Shown piece by piece: positions 56,358-64,000 of a stretch of 64,000 bases of DNA (position 1 is the first letter of the stretch; each line of letters begins with the position of its first letter). The translations under genes and the position numbers were made by a program. Origin of the DNA: JAEZPW01 sp035629075 (GTDB taxonomy: Bacteria; Acidobacteriota; Terriglobia; Terriglobales; Acidobacteriaceae); NCBI GenBank assembly GCA_035629075.1, contig DASPIK010000080.1, positions 62,001 to 126,000 on the forward strand, given 5' to 3'. The notes under the pieces are model-generated. The model had not been told where the DNA came from and searched no databases. It worked only from the letters and a program-made list of their open reading frames with translations.

Positions 56358-58574
56358 ATGACGAGCCTGGTGTTAAGCCTATATCGCAGTGCAACTGGAC
56401 AGGCAATTCTGCTGTTCCTTTACCTGTTCCTCGTGCTGACCAGTTACGTTGTAGGTAAGGTCGCGCGCGACGCGCTGTTCCTCGATCAGTTCAAGGCCGT
56501 GCAATTGCCTTATGCGGATATAGCGATCGCATTGCTCGTCGGGGGAGTGGTAGCTGCATACGTCCGACTGGGCCGATTCTTCCGCCTGGATCGCCTCCTG
56601 ATGCTGAGCCTGATGGGGTACTCGCTGACCGCAGCGGCATTCTGGATGATTGGCACGCGCTACGAGGTGGCCTGGATCTACCCAGTGGTTTATGTGTGGA
56701 TAGGAATTTTCGGCGTGCTTGCAACCGCTCAGGTGTGGACGCTTGCAACGTTCGTTTTCACCACTCGTGAGGCCAAAAGCAGTTTCAGTGTCATCGGCAG
56801 CGGTGCGATCTCTGGGTGGATCGTCGGAGGTTACCTCTCCAAGGCGCTGGCGTCTCGCTTTGGCGCCGAGTCGTTGCTGCTCGTGATGGCGTTCGCGCTG
56901 GCGGCCTCCACCTTCGTCGTCGCGGCAATCTGGAACGCGCGGGAGAACGTGAATGGTGCCGGTCGCGACGAGTCGGCCACTCATGAACCTGTTGTTGCGC
57001 AGTTCCGAAAGATCATGGGAATGCCGCATGTTCGGGCGATAGCGGCATTGATATGCCTTTCCTCGTTTGCGACCACCACATCGGGTTGGCAGTTCAAAGC
57101 TATCGCGAAGCAGAGCATACCTTCGACCGATGCGCTGGCCGCGTTCTTTGGAGAGTTCAATTTCTATGCCGGCATCTTGTCGTTGCTGGTGCAGTTGTTC
57201 CTCACGTCCAGGATTCTGAAGCGGTTCGGAATTGGCCCCGCACTGCTGGTTGTTCCGATTGCGTTGCTGCTAGGCGCGGGCGGACTGCTGGCGTTCGGGA
57301 CTCTAGCCGCCGCGGTTGTGCTCAAGGGATTCGACCAGGTATTCCGCTACTCGGTAGACAAGTCCACCGTAGAGATGCTTTACCTGCCGCTAGCGTCGGA
57401 GGTTAAGGTGCAGGCCAAGTCGTTCGTTGACACGGTGATCTGGCGCATGGGCGACGGGTTTGCCGGTGTCGGTATTCTGGTTGCGGCGAACTACCTCGAA
57501 CTCTCCGCGCGCTCCGTTGGCTGGATCACCTTGGGTTCCGTGTTGTTGTGGGGCTGCGTCGCACTCATCGCACGCCGGACGTACGTTCGCAGCCTGAGCG
57601 AAATCGTGCAGTCGGCTGCTCCGGCACCGCTGGCGCCCGAACCGCCTTCACCCCGACTTGAAAGCTACGCTCCGCTACTGGGGGCGGACGAGGATCAACT
57701 CGCGTTCATGTTGAAGTCGCGCGACCTGGAGATGCAGCGTGCCGGCATTGCATTAGTTGCGCTACAACAGCGTCGTAACCAAGCGGCTTCGGTTATCGAC
57801 CGCCTGGACAATGCAGACCTAAGCACAGTGGCGAAGTCGGCACTGATAGCGTTCGGCAATTCAGTCACGGACACGCTGCACGATCACCTTGCCAATCCGA
57901 GCGTTCGTCCAACGGTCCGTGTTGCCATTACGGATGTGCTGGTCGGCATCGGTACGCAGAAAGCGCTGCGCGCGCTGGAGGGGAATCTGGACGATCGCGA
58001 TCCGCAAGTCCGGGATGCTGTGATTTGTGGAATCGCAAGGATCGTGAAAAAGAACACCCGCGTTGTCTCCGACGCACGAAAGGTCGAGAACGCTCTCGCA
58101 CTCGAAATCGCGCAGCACTATCGTTCGTATCAGGTGCTGGTACAACAGACGGAGCTGGCAAAATCAGCTCCAGCGAAGACTGCAGCACTCCGGGAGACGA
58201 TAGAGGTCGAGGCCCGGCGGATCTTCCGGTTGCTGAGCGTTCGTTACCCTGGCAACAACTTGCACGCCGCTTACGCAGCTATTCGTTCGCGCGTGCCAAC
58301 GCTACGGGATACCGCGCTTGAGTTGCTCGAAAACACGCTGGATCCGCGCCTGCGCCGCATGGTGTTGCCTCTGTTTGATGAGTCACTCAGCCTCGCCGAC
58401 CGCGCTGCCATCGGCATGCGGCTGTTTGGAAATGCGTCAGCTACGACGGAAGCGCGGTCCAACACTGCACGCCGGAAATCGATGGCAGCGGCCGCTTGTG
58501 GGCCTCGGCTGTGCTACTCGGCTGCTATTGCACGCGCGAAAGAAGCCAAAACAAACATCATGGGAGCGGCATGA
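56358..58574 (+). CDS. NTT-type (ATP/ADP translocase-like) transporter with HEAT repeats
   Basis: From ATG 56358 (GAGGGA upstream) the protein is 738 aa. The N-terminal two-thirds is an MFS-like domain with about 12 helices; it has SYVVGKVARDALFL near the start and FDQVFRYSVDKSTVEMLYLPLASEVKVQAKSFVDTVIWRMGDGFAGV, the pattern of Npt1/NTT nucleotide transporters. The last ~280 residues look like HEAT repeats (DLEMQRAGIALVALQQRRNQAASVIDRLDN, DPQVRDAVICGIARIV). NTTs exchange ATP, ADP or other nucleotides across inner membranes. The nucleotide specificity here is unknown. ATG 56325 is an alternative start. The stop overlaps the phosphatase start (ATGA). Confidence 0.85.
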   Translation: MTSLVLSLYRSATGQAILLFLYLFLVLTSYVVGKVARDALFLDQFKAVQLPYADIAIALLVGGVVAAYVRLGRFFRLDRLLMLSLMGYSLTAAAFWMIGTRYEVAWIYPVVYVWIGIFGVLATAQVWTLATFVFTTREAKSSFSVIGSGAISGWIVGGYLSKALASRFGAESLLLVMAFALAASTFVVAAIWNARENVNGAGRDESATHEPVVAQFRKIMGMPHVRAIAALICLSSFATTTSGWQFKAIAKQSIPSTDALAAFFGEFNFYAGILSLLVQLFLTSRILKRFGIGPALLVVPIALLLGAGGLLAFGTLAAAVVLKGFDQVFRYSVDKSTVEMLYLPLASEVKVQAKSFVDTVIWRMGDGFAGVGILVAANYLELSARSVGWITLGSVLLWGCVALIARRTYVRSLSEIVQSAAPAPLAPEPPSPRLESYAPLLGADEDQLAFMLKSRDLEMQRAGIALVALQQRRNQAASVIDRLDNADLSTVAKSALIAFGNSVTDTLHDHLANPSVRPTVRVAITDVLVGIGTQKALRALEGNLDDRDPQVRDAVICGIARIVKKNTRVVSDARKVENALALEIAQHYRSYQVLVQQTELAKSAPAKTAALRETIEVEARRIFRLLSVRYPGNNLHAAYAAIRSRVPTLRDTALELLENTLDPRLRRMVLPLFDESLSLADRAAIGMRLFGNASATTEARSNTARRKSMAAAACGPRLCYSAAIARAKEAKTNIMGAA

Positions 58575-59515
58575 AGTACCTGACCACAGTGACTCAAGTA
58601 TTTTCATGGTCGAGGATCGCAGCTTTGACTGCGGTCCTCGTTTTTTCTACTGGCGTAATTTGGGCGATTGAAATCCCACTTCCAAACAGTCGAGAATCAG
58701 TGAAGATCGCCATCATTGGCGATCCCGGTACGGGCGGCAATCGGCAGCGCGATATCGCAGAGCGGCTGCAAGAAGCGCGCCAGCTTTTTCCATTCACTGC
58801 CGTTTTCATGCTGGGTGACAATCTTTATGGACGCGAGCGGCCGAAGGATTATCTCGAGAAATTCGAGAAGCCGTATAGCGCGTTGCTTAACTCGGGTGTT
58901 AAGTTTTACGCCGTCCTCGGCAATCACGATACACCCGAGCAGCGCATGTACCCCGGTTTCAATATGGGGGGCAAGCGGTACTACTCGTTCGACGCCGCGC
59001 CTGGCGTTCGCGTGTTTGCGCTAGACACGACCGACTTGAACGATGCCCAGATTCGCTGGATCCGACAGGAACTCGCCCGTCCAGGTGCCAACTGGAAAAT
59101 CGTAATCATGCATCATCCACTGTACTCATCAGGGAAGCGTCACGGGCCTGAGCTGGGCATGCGTGAGGTGTTGGAGCCGATCTTTGTTGATGCCGGAGTG
59201 AACCTCGTGTTCTCCGGACACGAACACTTCTACGAACGCCACACTGCACAGCGTGGAATCCAGTACTTCATTTCTGGCGCGGCAGGGAAGCTCCGCAAAA
59301 ACGGCATTCGAGCCGGTGACGGGACCGCCTGCGGCTTCGACCAGGATAATAGCTTCATGCTTCTGGAGGTTGGGCCGGATGCGGCGTACTTCGCATCGGT
59401 AGCGCGAGACGGCACCGTGGTGGATTCCGGCGAGATAATTCGGAAGGCATCCCAACTGCAGAGCGCTCAGTGTCGCACGCCAATACAGGCGGCCCGGGGC
59501 GCTGGTAGGAAATAA
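58571..59515 (+). CDS. Exported metallophosphatase (purple acid phosphatase-like)
   Basis: A 314-residue calcineurin-type phosphoesterase. An N-terminal hydrophobic helix at about 15-32 acts as signal peptide or anchor. Metal-ligand motifs are all present: IIGDPGTGG (D51), MLGDNLYG (82-84), VLGNHDT (117-120), VIMHHPLYSSG (181-183) and FSGHEHFYERH (216-219). It resembles acid phosphatase type 5. ATG 58571 overlaps the transporter stop (ATGA), so it is translationally coupled to the NTT. Substrate is unknown; in this context it may act on phosphorylated envelope proteins or nucleotides. Confidence 0.88.
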   Translation: MKYLTTVTQVFSWSRIAALTAVLVFSTGVIWAIEIPLPNSRESVKIAIIGDPGTGGNRQRDIAERLQEARQLFPFTAVFMLGDNLYGRERPKDYLEKFEKPYSALLNSGVKFYAVLGNHDTPEQRMYPGFNMGGKRYYSFDAAPGVRVFALDTTDLNDAQIRWIRQELARPGANWKIVIMHHPLYSSGKRHGPELGMREVLEPIFVDAGVNLVFSGHEHFYERHTAQRGIQYFISGAAGKLRKNGIRAGDGTACGFDQDNSFMLLEVGPDAAYFASVARDGTVVDSGEIIRKASQLQSAQCRTPIQAARGAGRK

Positions 59516-59560
59516 GAAAAGCCGTCCAGCAGGCTGCGAGTTTCTTCTCTCTTTCGTGCT

Positions 59561-61435
59561 TTATTCCACTGTTACTGACTTCGCAAGATTTCTCGGCTGA
59601 TCTACGTCGCAGCCTCGCCGCACCGCGATGTGGTACGCCAGCAGTTGCAGCGGGACTATCTCCAGAATTGGCGCGAGGAGTTCCGGTGCTTCCGGGATGT
59701 AGATGACGTGGTCTGCAGATTCGGCGATCTCGTCGTCACCTTCAGTCGCGAGTGCAATCACCTTGCCCGAGCGCGCCTTGACTTCCTTCAGATTCGATAT
59801 GGTCTTCTCGTAGCGCAGAACCGACGCGGGATCGTTCTTGTCGCAGGTCGCAATGATCACTACCGGCAGGTTCTCGTCGATGAGCGCGTTTGGGCCGTGC
59901 TTCATCTCGCCTGCCGGGTAGCCCTCGGCGTGGATGTACGAGATCTCCTTCAGCTTCAACGCGCCTTCCAGTGCGATCGGGTAATGAATTCCGCGTCCCA
60001 GGAACAGGAAGTCGTGCGCACGGGTGTAGATCTTGGCGAGGTCTTCGCAGTCCTCTTCGCGGGCCAGCAGCGACTCCAACTTTCCAGGAATACGCGTCAA
60101 CTCGAGGATCAGGGCCTTTTCCTGCTCCTCGGTGATGTTGCCTCGCTTCTCGGCCAGGTAGAGTGCGAACAGAAACAGCGCGGTCAGTTGTGCGGTAAAA
60201 GCCTTTGTTGAGGCCACACCGATCTCTGGCCCTGCATGTGTATAGATGGTGCCGTGCGCTTCACGTGTGACTGCCGAGCCGACGACATTGCAGATGGCAA
60301 CGGTCTTCGAATCCTTTGCCTTGGCCTCGCGCTGTGCGGCGATCGTGTCCGCAGTCTCACCGGACTGCGTGATGAGCATGGTCAGATCGTTTTGGCAGAG
60401 AATGGGGTCACGGTAGCGGTACTCGCTGGCGTAATCAACATCGACGGGAACCCGTGCGAGCCGCTCGATCATGAACTTGCCGGCCAGACCGGCGTGCCAG
60501 CTCGTGCCGCAAGCGGCGATGTTGATTTTCTTCAGCGCGCGGAAGTCGCTGTCGCTGATCTCCATCTCGTCCAGGTACACGCGCCCGGCGTCGAGGGAAA
60601 CACGGCCCAGGGTCGTGTCTCGCACTGCTCGAGGCTGCTCATACACTTCTTTCAGCATGAAGTGCTTGAAGCCGCCCTTTTCGGCCATGATCGGGTCCCA
60701 CGTAATGTGCTGCACCTGACGATCGATGGGGTGTCCTTCGAAATCGGTGAGCTTTACACCGGCAGGGGTTATAACTGCCAGGTCGCCGTCACAAAGGAAG
60801 AACAGATCGCGCGTGTGGTAGAGGATTGCCGGAACATCAGAGGCAACGAAGTATTCGTCATTTCCGAGACCGATTACCGCGGGCGGGCCATTGCGGGCAG
60901 CCACAATCTTGTTCGGTTCCTCGGTCGCGATGACAGCCAGCGCGAACACGCCAGTCAGCTGGCGAACGGCACGGCGCACGGCTTCCTCAAGCGAGGGTCT
61001 TTGTCCGTTGCCATGCCGTAGGAAATATTTTTCTACGAGATGCGCAATTACTTCTGTATCGGTTTCGGTCGAGAATTTGTGGCCCTCTTCTGCGAGCTTC
61101 TTCTTGAGGACCATGTAGTTCTCAATGATACCGTTGTGCACCACCACCACTGTTCCGCTGCAATCGCGGTGCGGGTGCGCATTCTCCTCGGTGGGGCGTC
61201 CATGCGTTGCCCAACGTGTATGTCCAATGCCGTAGGTACCGTCGAGGGGCTTGAGGCGAATAACTTCTTCCAGATTCCGCAGTTTGCCTTCAGCCCGACG
61301 GACTTGCAGCCCGTCCCCATTGCCGGCGACGGCGATCCCGGCCGAGTCATAGCCGCGGTATTCGAGCCGCCTCAACCCGTCGATGATGACGGGAACAACA
61401 CGTTTCTTGCCGACGTAACCGACGATGCCGCACAT
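59561..61435 (-). CDS. glmS: Glutamine-fructose-6-phosphate aminotransferase (GlcN6P synthase)
   Basis: GlmS makes glucosamine-6-phosphate from fructose-6-phosphate and glutamine, the first step of amino-sugar synthesis for peptidoglycan and LPS. From ATG 61435 the 624-aa protein starts MCGIVGYVG, with catalytic Cys1. Glutaminase domain: YRGYDSAGIAV, HTRWATHGRPTEENAHPH. Isomerase SIS domains: AACGTSWHAGLAGKF, TQSGETADT, and the C-terminal NLAKSVTVE. No glmS ribozyme-like leader was recognised upstream. An extended frame to 61504 lacks family similarity. Confidence 0.97.
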   Translation of the reverse strand: MCGIVGYVGKKRVVPVIIDGLRRLEYRGYDSAGIAVAGNGDGLQVRRAEGKLRNLEEVIRLKPLDGTYGIGHTRWATHGRPTEENAHPHRDCSGTVVVVHNGIIENYMVLKKKLAEEGHKFSTETDTEVIAHLVEKYFLRHGNGQRPSLEEAVRRAVRQLTGVFALAVIATEEPNKIVAARNGPPAVIGLGNDEYFVASDVPAILYHTRDLFFLCDGDLAVITPAGVKLTDFEGHPIDRQVQHITWDPIMAEKGGFKHFMLKEVYEQPRAVRDTTLGRVSLDAGRVYLDEMEISDSDFRALKKINIAACGTSWHAGLAGKFMIERLARVPVDVDYASEYRYRDPILCQNDLTMLITQSGETADTIAAQREAKAKDSKTVAICNVVGSAVTREAHGTIYTHAGPEIGVASTKAFTAQLTALFLFALYLAEKRGNITEEQEKALILELTRIPGKLESLLAREEDCEDLAKIYTRAHDFLFLGRGIHYPIALEGALKLKEISYIHAEGYPAGEMKHGPNALIDENLPVVIIATCDKNDPASVLRYEKTISNLKEVKARSGKVIALATEGDDEIAESADHVIYIPEAPELLAPILEIVPLQLLAYHIAVRRGCDVDQPRNLAKSVTVE

Positions 61436-61606
61436 CTGATAACCCCACGAATGGAAAAGGAGAATTGCGCCCGCTTGTTCCGGGCGGCAGCACTGATAGA
61501 GCAATTAGATTGCCGGAGCCCGGAACCGGATTCCACGCCGACGATGCCTGAACCTGGACTTGGGGTGGAAACGTGGCCGTGCCGCCCAGCCGTCCGAAAG
61601 TGAACG

Positions 61607-61852
61607 CTATTCCTCTATCGAGTAACGAAATTCCTCGATCACTGGATTAGTCAAGACTTCCCGCGCCATGCGCTCCACTTCGCTCTGGGCCTGTTCGCGT
61701 CCAAGACCGTCTTCAAGCGTCAATTCAAAGTACTTACCTTGGCGGACGTCACCGACACACTGGTAGCCCATCTTCTTTAGCGCGCCATGGATCGTTTTGC
61801 CCTGCGGATCTAGAACCGTCTTCTTCAACGAAACGTACACGTAGGCTTTCAT
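61607..61852 (-). CDS. purS: Phosphoribosylformylglycinamidine synthase subunit PurS
   Basis: PurS is the small subunit that bridges PurL and PurQ in the FGAM synthase step of purine synthesis. From ATG 61852 the protein is 81 aa: MKAYVYVSLKKTVLDPQGKTIHGALKKMGYQCVGDVRQGKYFELTL and a helical end with NPVIEEFRYSIEE. Length and pattern match the family; purL and purQ are not in the window. It lies 171 bases upstream of glmS on the same strand. I see no gene in between. Confidence 0.95.
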   Translation of the reverse strand: MKAYVYVSLKKTVLDPQGKTIHGALKKMGYQCVGDVRQGKYFELTLEDGLGREQAQSEVERMAREVLTNPVIEEFRYSIEE

Positions 61853-61935
61853 TCTGGCCCGATTATACAGCGAGGAACAAAGGACAGCTTCGAGTTTCCG
61901 TCTGCACCTGAACCGTGGGTTGCTCAGTGTTGGTG

Positions 61936-62484
61936 TCAAGGCGTTGAGAGTTGTTTTCCGACCCTGAAAACTACACCCGCCGAGACTCTCCCATTGTGCT
62001 GCTTCTCGCCTTCGAAGCTACTGGGGATGTAGTCGGCTTGAATGATCCGAATGCCGATGAGCCGCGTCAAATTCAAGTCGAGTTTCCCGCCCACAGCCCA
62101 CGTCGTCTCTCGTTCTGAGCGTGCGAGGTTCAAGCCCGGCAGGCCGGCACTCACATCAACAATCCCTCCCAGAACGTGCCCTGAAAGGGTCGTACGCGCC
62201 GTGCGCCAGGAGACCTGTGGCCCGAACAGCCATGCATTGGCATTGCCGCTAATCGTTATCGAGCCCACATTGGCAGGCAATCGCCGCTGCTCACTGGCGT
62301 AGTATCCACTTCCGTCGGCCATCACGCCGAACCAGCGGGTCAGGCCGAGTGTGGTGGACACATGCCATCCGCTCGCGGCGGCATTCAGGTTCGAGTACCC
62401 GCCGAAAATCTCAAGACCGGGGCGGTACTGGCCGAAGAGAGGAAGGGAACTAAACATAAGTAAGCAGAGCAGGGCCTTGCGCAT
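61936..62484 (-). CDS. Small outer-membrane beta-barrel-like protein
   Basis: From ATG 62484 the protein is 182 aa, with a signal peptide (MRKALLCLLMFSSLPLFGQ). The rest alternates hydrophobic and polar residues with many aromatic and Gly residues (LEIFGGYSNLNAAASGWHVSTTLGLTRWFGVMADGSGYY, LFGPQVSWRTARTTLSGHVLGGIVDVS), as in an eight-strand OmpA/OmpX-type barrel. It ends VFRVGKQLSTP rather than in Phe. GTG 62499 is an alternative start. Function is unknown. Not coupled to purS, which it precedes by 83 bases. Confidence 0.72.
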   Translation of the reverse strand: MRKALLCLLMFSSLPLFGQYRPGLEIFGGYSNLNAAASGWHVSTTLGLTRWFGVMADGSGYYASEQRRLPANVGSITISGNANAWLFGPQVSWRTARTTLSGHVLGGIVDVSAGLPGLNLARSERETTWAVGGKLDLNLTRLIGIRIIQADYIPSSFEGEKQHNGRVSAGVVFRVGKQLSTP

Positions 62485-62556
62485 GAGAGTGGGATGCACG
62501 CAAAGCCCCCGAGCACAAAAATAGACTTGGACGAGTTTGGAAGGGCACAGGGCAGC

Positions 62557-63342
62557 TCACAGCCCAAACAATTCTCGAAGCCGCTTGGTCTGGGCACGGC
62601 TCACAGGAACCTCCGTGCCGCTTTTGTCTCCCATGCGCAACTGGTAGGAGCTTTTGAACCAGGGCACCACTTCCTTAATACGGTTGATATTTACAAGATA
62701 GGACCGGTGCGCTCTCCAGAAAAGGTTCTGGTCCAGGGTTGCGAGCAGTTCTTCGAGCGTGCGGCAGTTCGATTGACCTTCCAGGGTCGGCGTAACGACC
62801 GTGATGACTCCGTCCTCGATGGAGGCGAAGCAGATGTCCTTCTGATCCACCAGGAACAATCGTCCGGCTGACTTGATCAGGATCTTCGCCGGCGGTGCCG
62901 CGTGCGCAGGCTGCTTCTGCTGCTCCAGCATCTCAATTAGCGTTTCGAGCTTGTCGGAAGGTGACGGTGCTACGCCGAGCCGCCTACGTGCCTTGTCCAC
63001 TGCCTGCAGGACGCGCTTCTTGTCAAATGGTTTCAGCAGGTAGTCAACCGCATTGACCTCGAACGCCCTGACGGCATACTGGTCGTAGGCCGTGGAGAAG
63101 ATGATCTGCGGCATCGGAATTCTCTTATCGATCAGCTTCTTGATAACGCCGAACCCATCCAACCCAGGCATCTGCACGTCGAGGAACACGATGTCTGGAG
63201 ATCGTTCCTTAATCAGCGCTACAGCATCCAGGCCGTTGTTCCCCTGCGCGATCACTTCGATGTCGGCCACCGACTTCAAAAGGTAGGCCAGTTCGTCGCG
63301 TGCAAGCTGTTCGTCGTCAACAATGACTACCGATAGCGCCAT
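62557..63342 (-). CDS. LytTR-family response regulator
   Basis: A 261-residue two-component regulator. Receiver domain at about 4-120: acidic pair in IVDDEQLARDELAYLL, phosphoacceptor Asp in VFLDVQMPGLDGF and Lys in YLLKPFDKKRV. DNA-binding LytTR domain at about 155-258: ILIKSAGRLFLVDQKDICFASIEDGVITVVT, FWRAHRSYLVNINRIKEVVPWFKSSYQLRM and VPVSRAQTKRLRELFGL. No sensor kinase gene is in the window. Its own promoter is seen at 63378-63407. It is divergent from a PAP2-type membrane protein. Confidence 0.93.
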   Translation of the reverse strand: MALSVVIVDDEQLARDELAYLLKSVADIEVIAQGNNGLDAVALIKERSPDIVFLDVQMPGLDGFGVIKKLIDKRIPMPQIIFSTAYDQYAVRAFEVNAVDYLLKPFDKKRVLQAVDKARRRLGVAPSPSDKLETLIEMLEQQKQPAHAAPPAKILIKSAGRLFLVDQKDICFASIEDGVITVVTPTLEGQSNCRTLEELLATLDQNLFWRAHRSYLVNINRIKEVVPWFKSSYQLRMGDKSGTEVPVSRAQTKRLRELFGL

Positions 63343-63377
63343 CCTGTCTCCTGCTGCGAAGTTTCACCCAGCTAAAA

Positions 63378-63407
63378 AGTATAGTGACCCGTTTTCAGGA
63401 GCGTCAA
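63378..63407 (-). promoter_or_regulatory. Sigma-70 promoter for the LytTR regulator
   Basis: On the minus strand TTGACG (63407-63402), 18-base spacer, TATACT (63383-63378). The -10 and -35 each match five of six consensus positions. The predicted start near 63370 leaves a leader of about 28 bases before the regulator ATG at 63342, which carries AGGAGA. Confidence 0.65.
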
Positions 63408-63586
63408 TCGAGCGCCACTCAGGTCGAATGCATCGCTCACACACGCCTCCAACGAGAACCTCCGAATGGGAAAGGGCGGCCTACCTTTTCAGATGCTCAG
63501 GAAGTTGCTGCAGATACAGTGACTTACCGAATTATCTGGAGTTCCGGTGCATTGAGCGGCCGGCATCGTCGTGCCATCGTCAGCTC

Positions 63587-64000
63587 ATGAAGTCGCAGGG
63601 TGCCGTTGAAGATCAGAAGCGACAGCTAGAGTTCGGCGTTCCTTCATCAGCCCTCCCGCTTTCGCTTGGCAGGGCTCTGAATTTCGTCGATCGGCTATAT
63701 CTGTTTTGGTTTACCGGCTTGGGCGTGCTGATCGGGATTTTTCACCACAGGCTGGACAACTGGCAAAACTACTTGCTTCTGCACGTCCTATGCGTGTGGG
63801 TCGTCCTGTTGTTGGCGAGTGCTGCGGAACAGTCGCGCGTAGCTAAGTTCCTGCATGACTGGTATTCGCTGGCGCTGTTTATTGTGGCTTTTGAGGAGAC
63901 ATCGCGACTGTCTTTTCTGATCGTTGACGGCTGGCGTGATGCTTACATTCTTCGATTTGAAGAGCTTCTGTTCTCGACGCCTCCGACCGTGTGGCTGAAC
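63587..64000 (+). CDS. Membrane protein, PAP2-like phosphatase N-terminus (3' end outside the window)
   Basis: An open frame from ATG 63587 runs off the window edge (138 codons visible). It contains at least three hydrophobic helices (YLFWFTGLGVLIGIFHH, YLLLHVLCVWVVLLLASAA, WYSLALFIVAFEETSRLSF) and ends with FEELLFSTPPTVWLN, which resembles the N-terminal part of PAP2-superfamily membrane phosphatases in related bacteria. The catalytic motifs would lie beyond the window, so the family call is tentative. The spacer 63343-63586 holds the regulator promoter and no other gene. Confidence 0.6.
   Translation, partial: MKSQGAVEDQKRQLEFGVPSSALPLSLGRALNFVDRLYLFWFTGLGVLIGIFHHRLDNWQNYLLLHVLCVWVVLLLASAAEQSRVAKFLHDWYSLALFIVAFEETSRLSFLIVDGWRDAYILRFEELLFSTPPTVWLN

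Noticed and set aside
58440..58570. Possible frameshift near the 3' end of the NTT-type transporter, since another frame reads EIDGSGRLWASAVLLGCY and joins the phosphatase frame
   Set aside because: The annotated frame ends with an ATGA overlap to the phosphatase start, a natural coupling; the alternative would fuse the two proteins. Evidence for a shift is weak without homolog alignment.
61436..61606. A glmS ribozyme/riboswitch upstream of glmS
   Set aside because: The leader between purS and glmS is only about 170 bases and I see no ribozyme core; this element is known mainly in Firmicutes.

Overview
The window looks like a chromosomal segment of a motile, diderm, aerobic-type bacterium, most likely an Acidobacteriota (Terriglobia-like) genome. 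This is inferred from the gene set: a dnaK-dnaJ-hspR operon with a HAIR operator, an Hfq with a long N-terminal extension, DUF4410 and Ig-like secreted proteins, an NTT/HEAT transporter, TonB and OmpA envelope proteins, moderately high GC, and many short GC-rich palindromes between genes. No rRNA, tRNA, CRISPR array, insertion sequence or prophage was recognised. Coding density is high and no stretch longer than about 260 bases lacks a gene.

Layout. (1) 1-6625: flagellar rod, ring and hook-junction genes flgG-flgA-flgH-flgI-flgJ, then flgM-flgN-flgK-flgL behind a near-perfect FliA (sigma-28) promoter whose -35 element starts on the flgJ stop codon. (2) 6720-14973: rapZ, a NamZ/DUF1343 muramidase, an MsbA-type exporter, yicC, gmk, rpoZ, coaBC and a family-4 uracil-DNA glycosylase. 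(3) 15018-26974: a secreted Ig-like protein, priA, a site-2-type protease, HU, an extended Hfq, holB, tmk, a zinc-ribbon/TonB protein, a PIG-L deacetylase, rnhB and small unknowns. (4) 27222-29902: the ribosome/tRNA operon rpsP-khpA-rimM-trmD-rplS on the minus strand. (5) 30073-40533: a DUF4410 protein, an ABC-2 transporter pair, ffh, recQ with an unusual C-terminus, an OmpA-type protein, an HDAC-like deacetylase and ada. (6) 40615-45323: the heat-shock operon dnaK-(59-aa protein)-dnaJ-(156-aa protein)-hspR, with an HspR-type operator placed inside a strong sigma-70 promoter. (7) 45443-53324: a frameshifted sugar dehydrogenase-like lipoprotein, a flavin/ferredoxin reductase, a SnoaL-like protein, an ECF sigma factor overlapping a large Ser/Thr kinase-ATPase-TPR protein, and a methyltransferase. 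(8) 53538-59515: a four-gene envelope module (outer-membrane barrel, secreted protein with protein-kinase-like motifs, NTT-type nucleotide transporter with HEAT repeats, exported metallophosphatase). (9) 59561-64000: glmS, purS, a small barrel protein, a LytTR response regulator and the start of a PAP2-type membrane protein.

How the parts may work together. RapZ, NamZ and GlmS all bear on amino-sugar and peptidoglycan precursor supply. HspR, HAIR and DnaK form a self-contained feedback circuit. The most unusual part is 53538-59515: an exported kinase-fold candidate carrying HxD(x4)N and DFG motifs lies in the same operon as a putative ATP/ADP-type transporter and an exported phosphatase. This suggests, as a hypothesis only, a periplasmic phosphorylation system supplied with nucleotide across the inner membrane.
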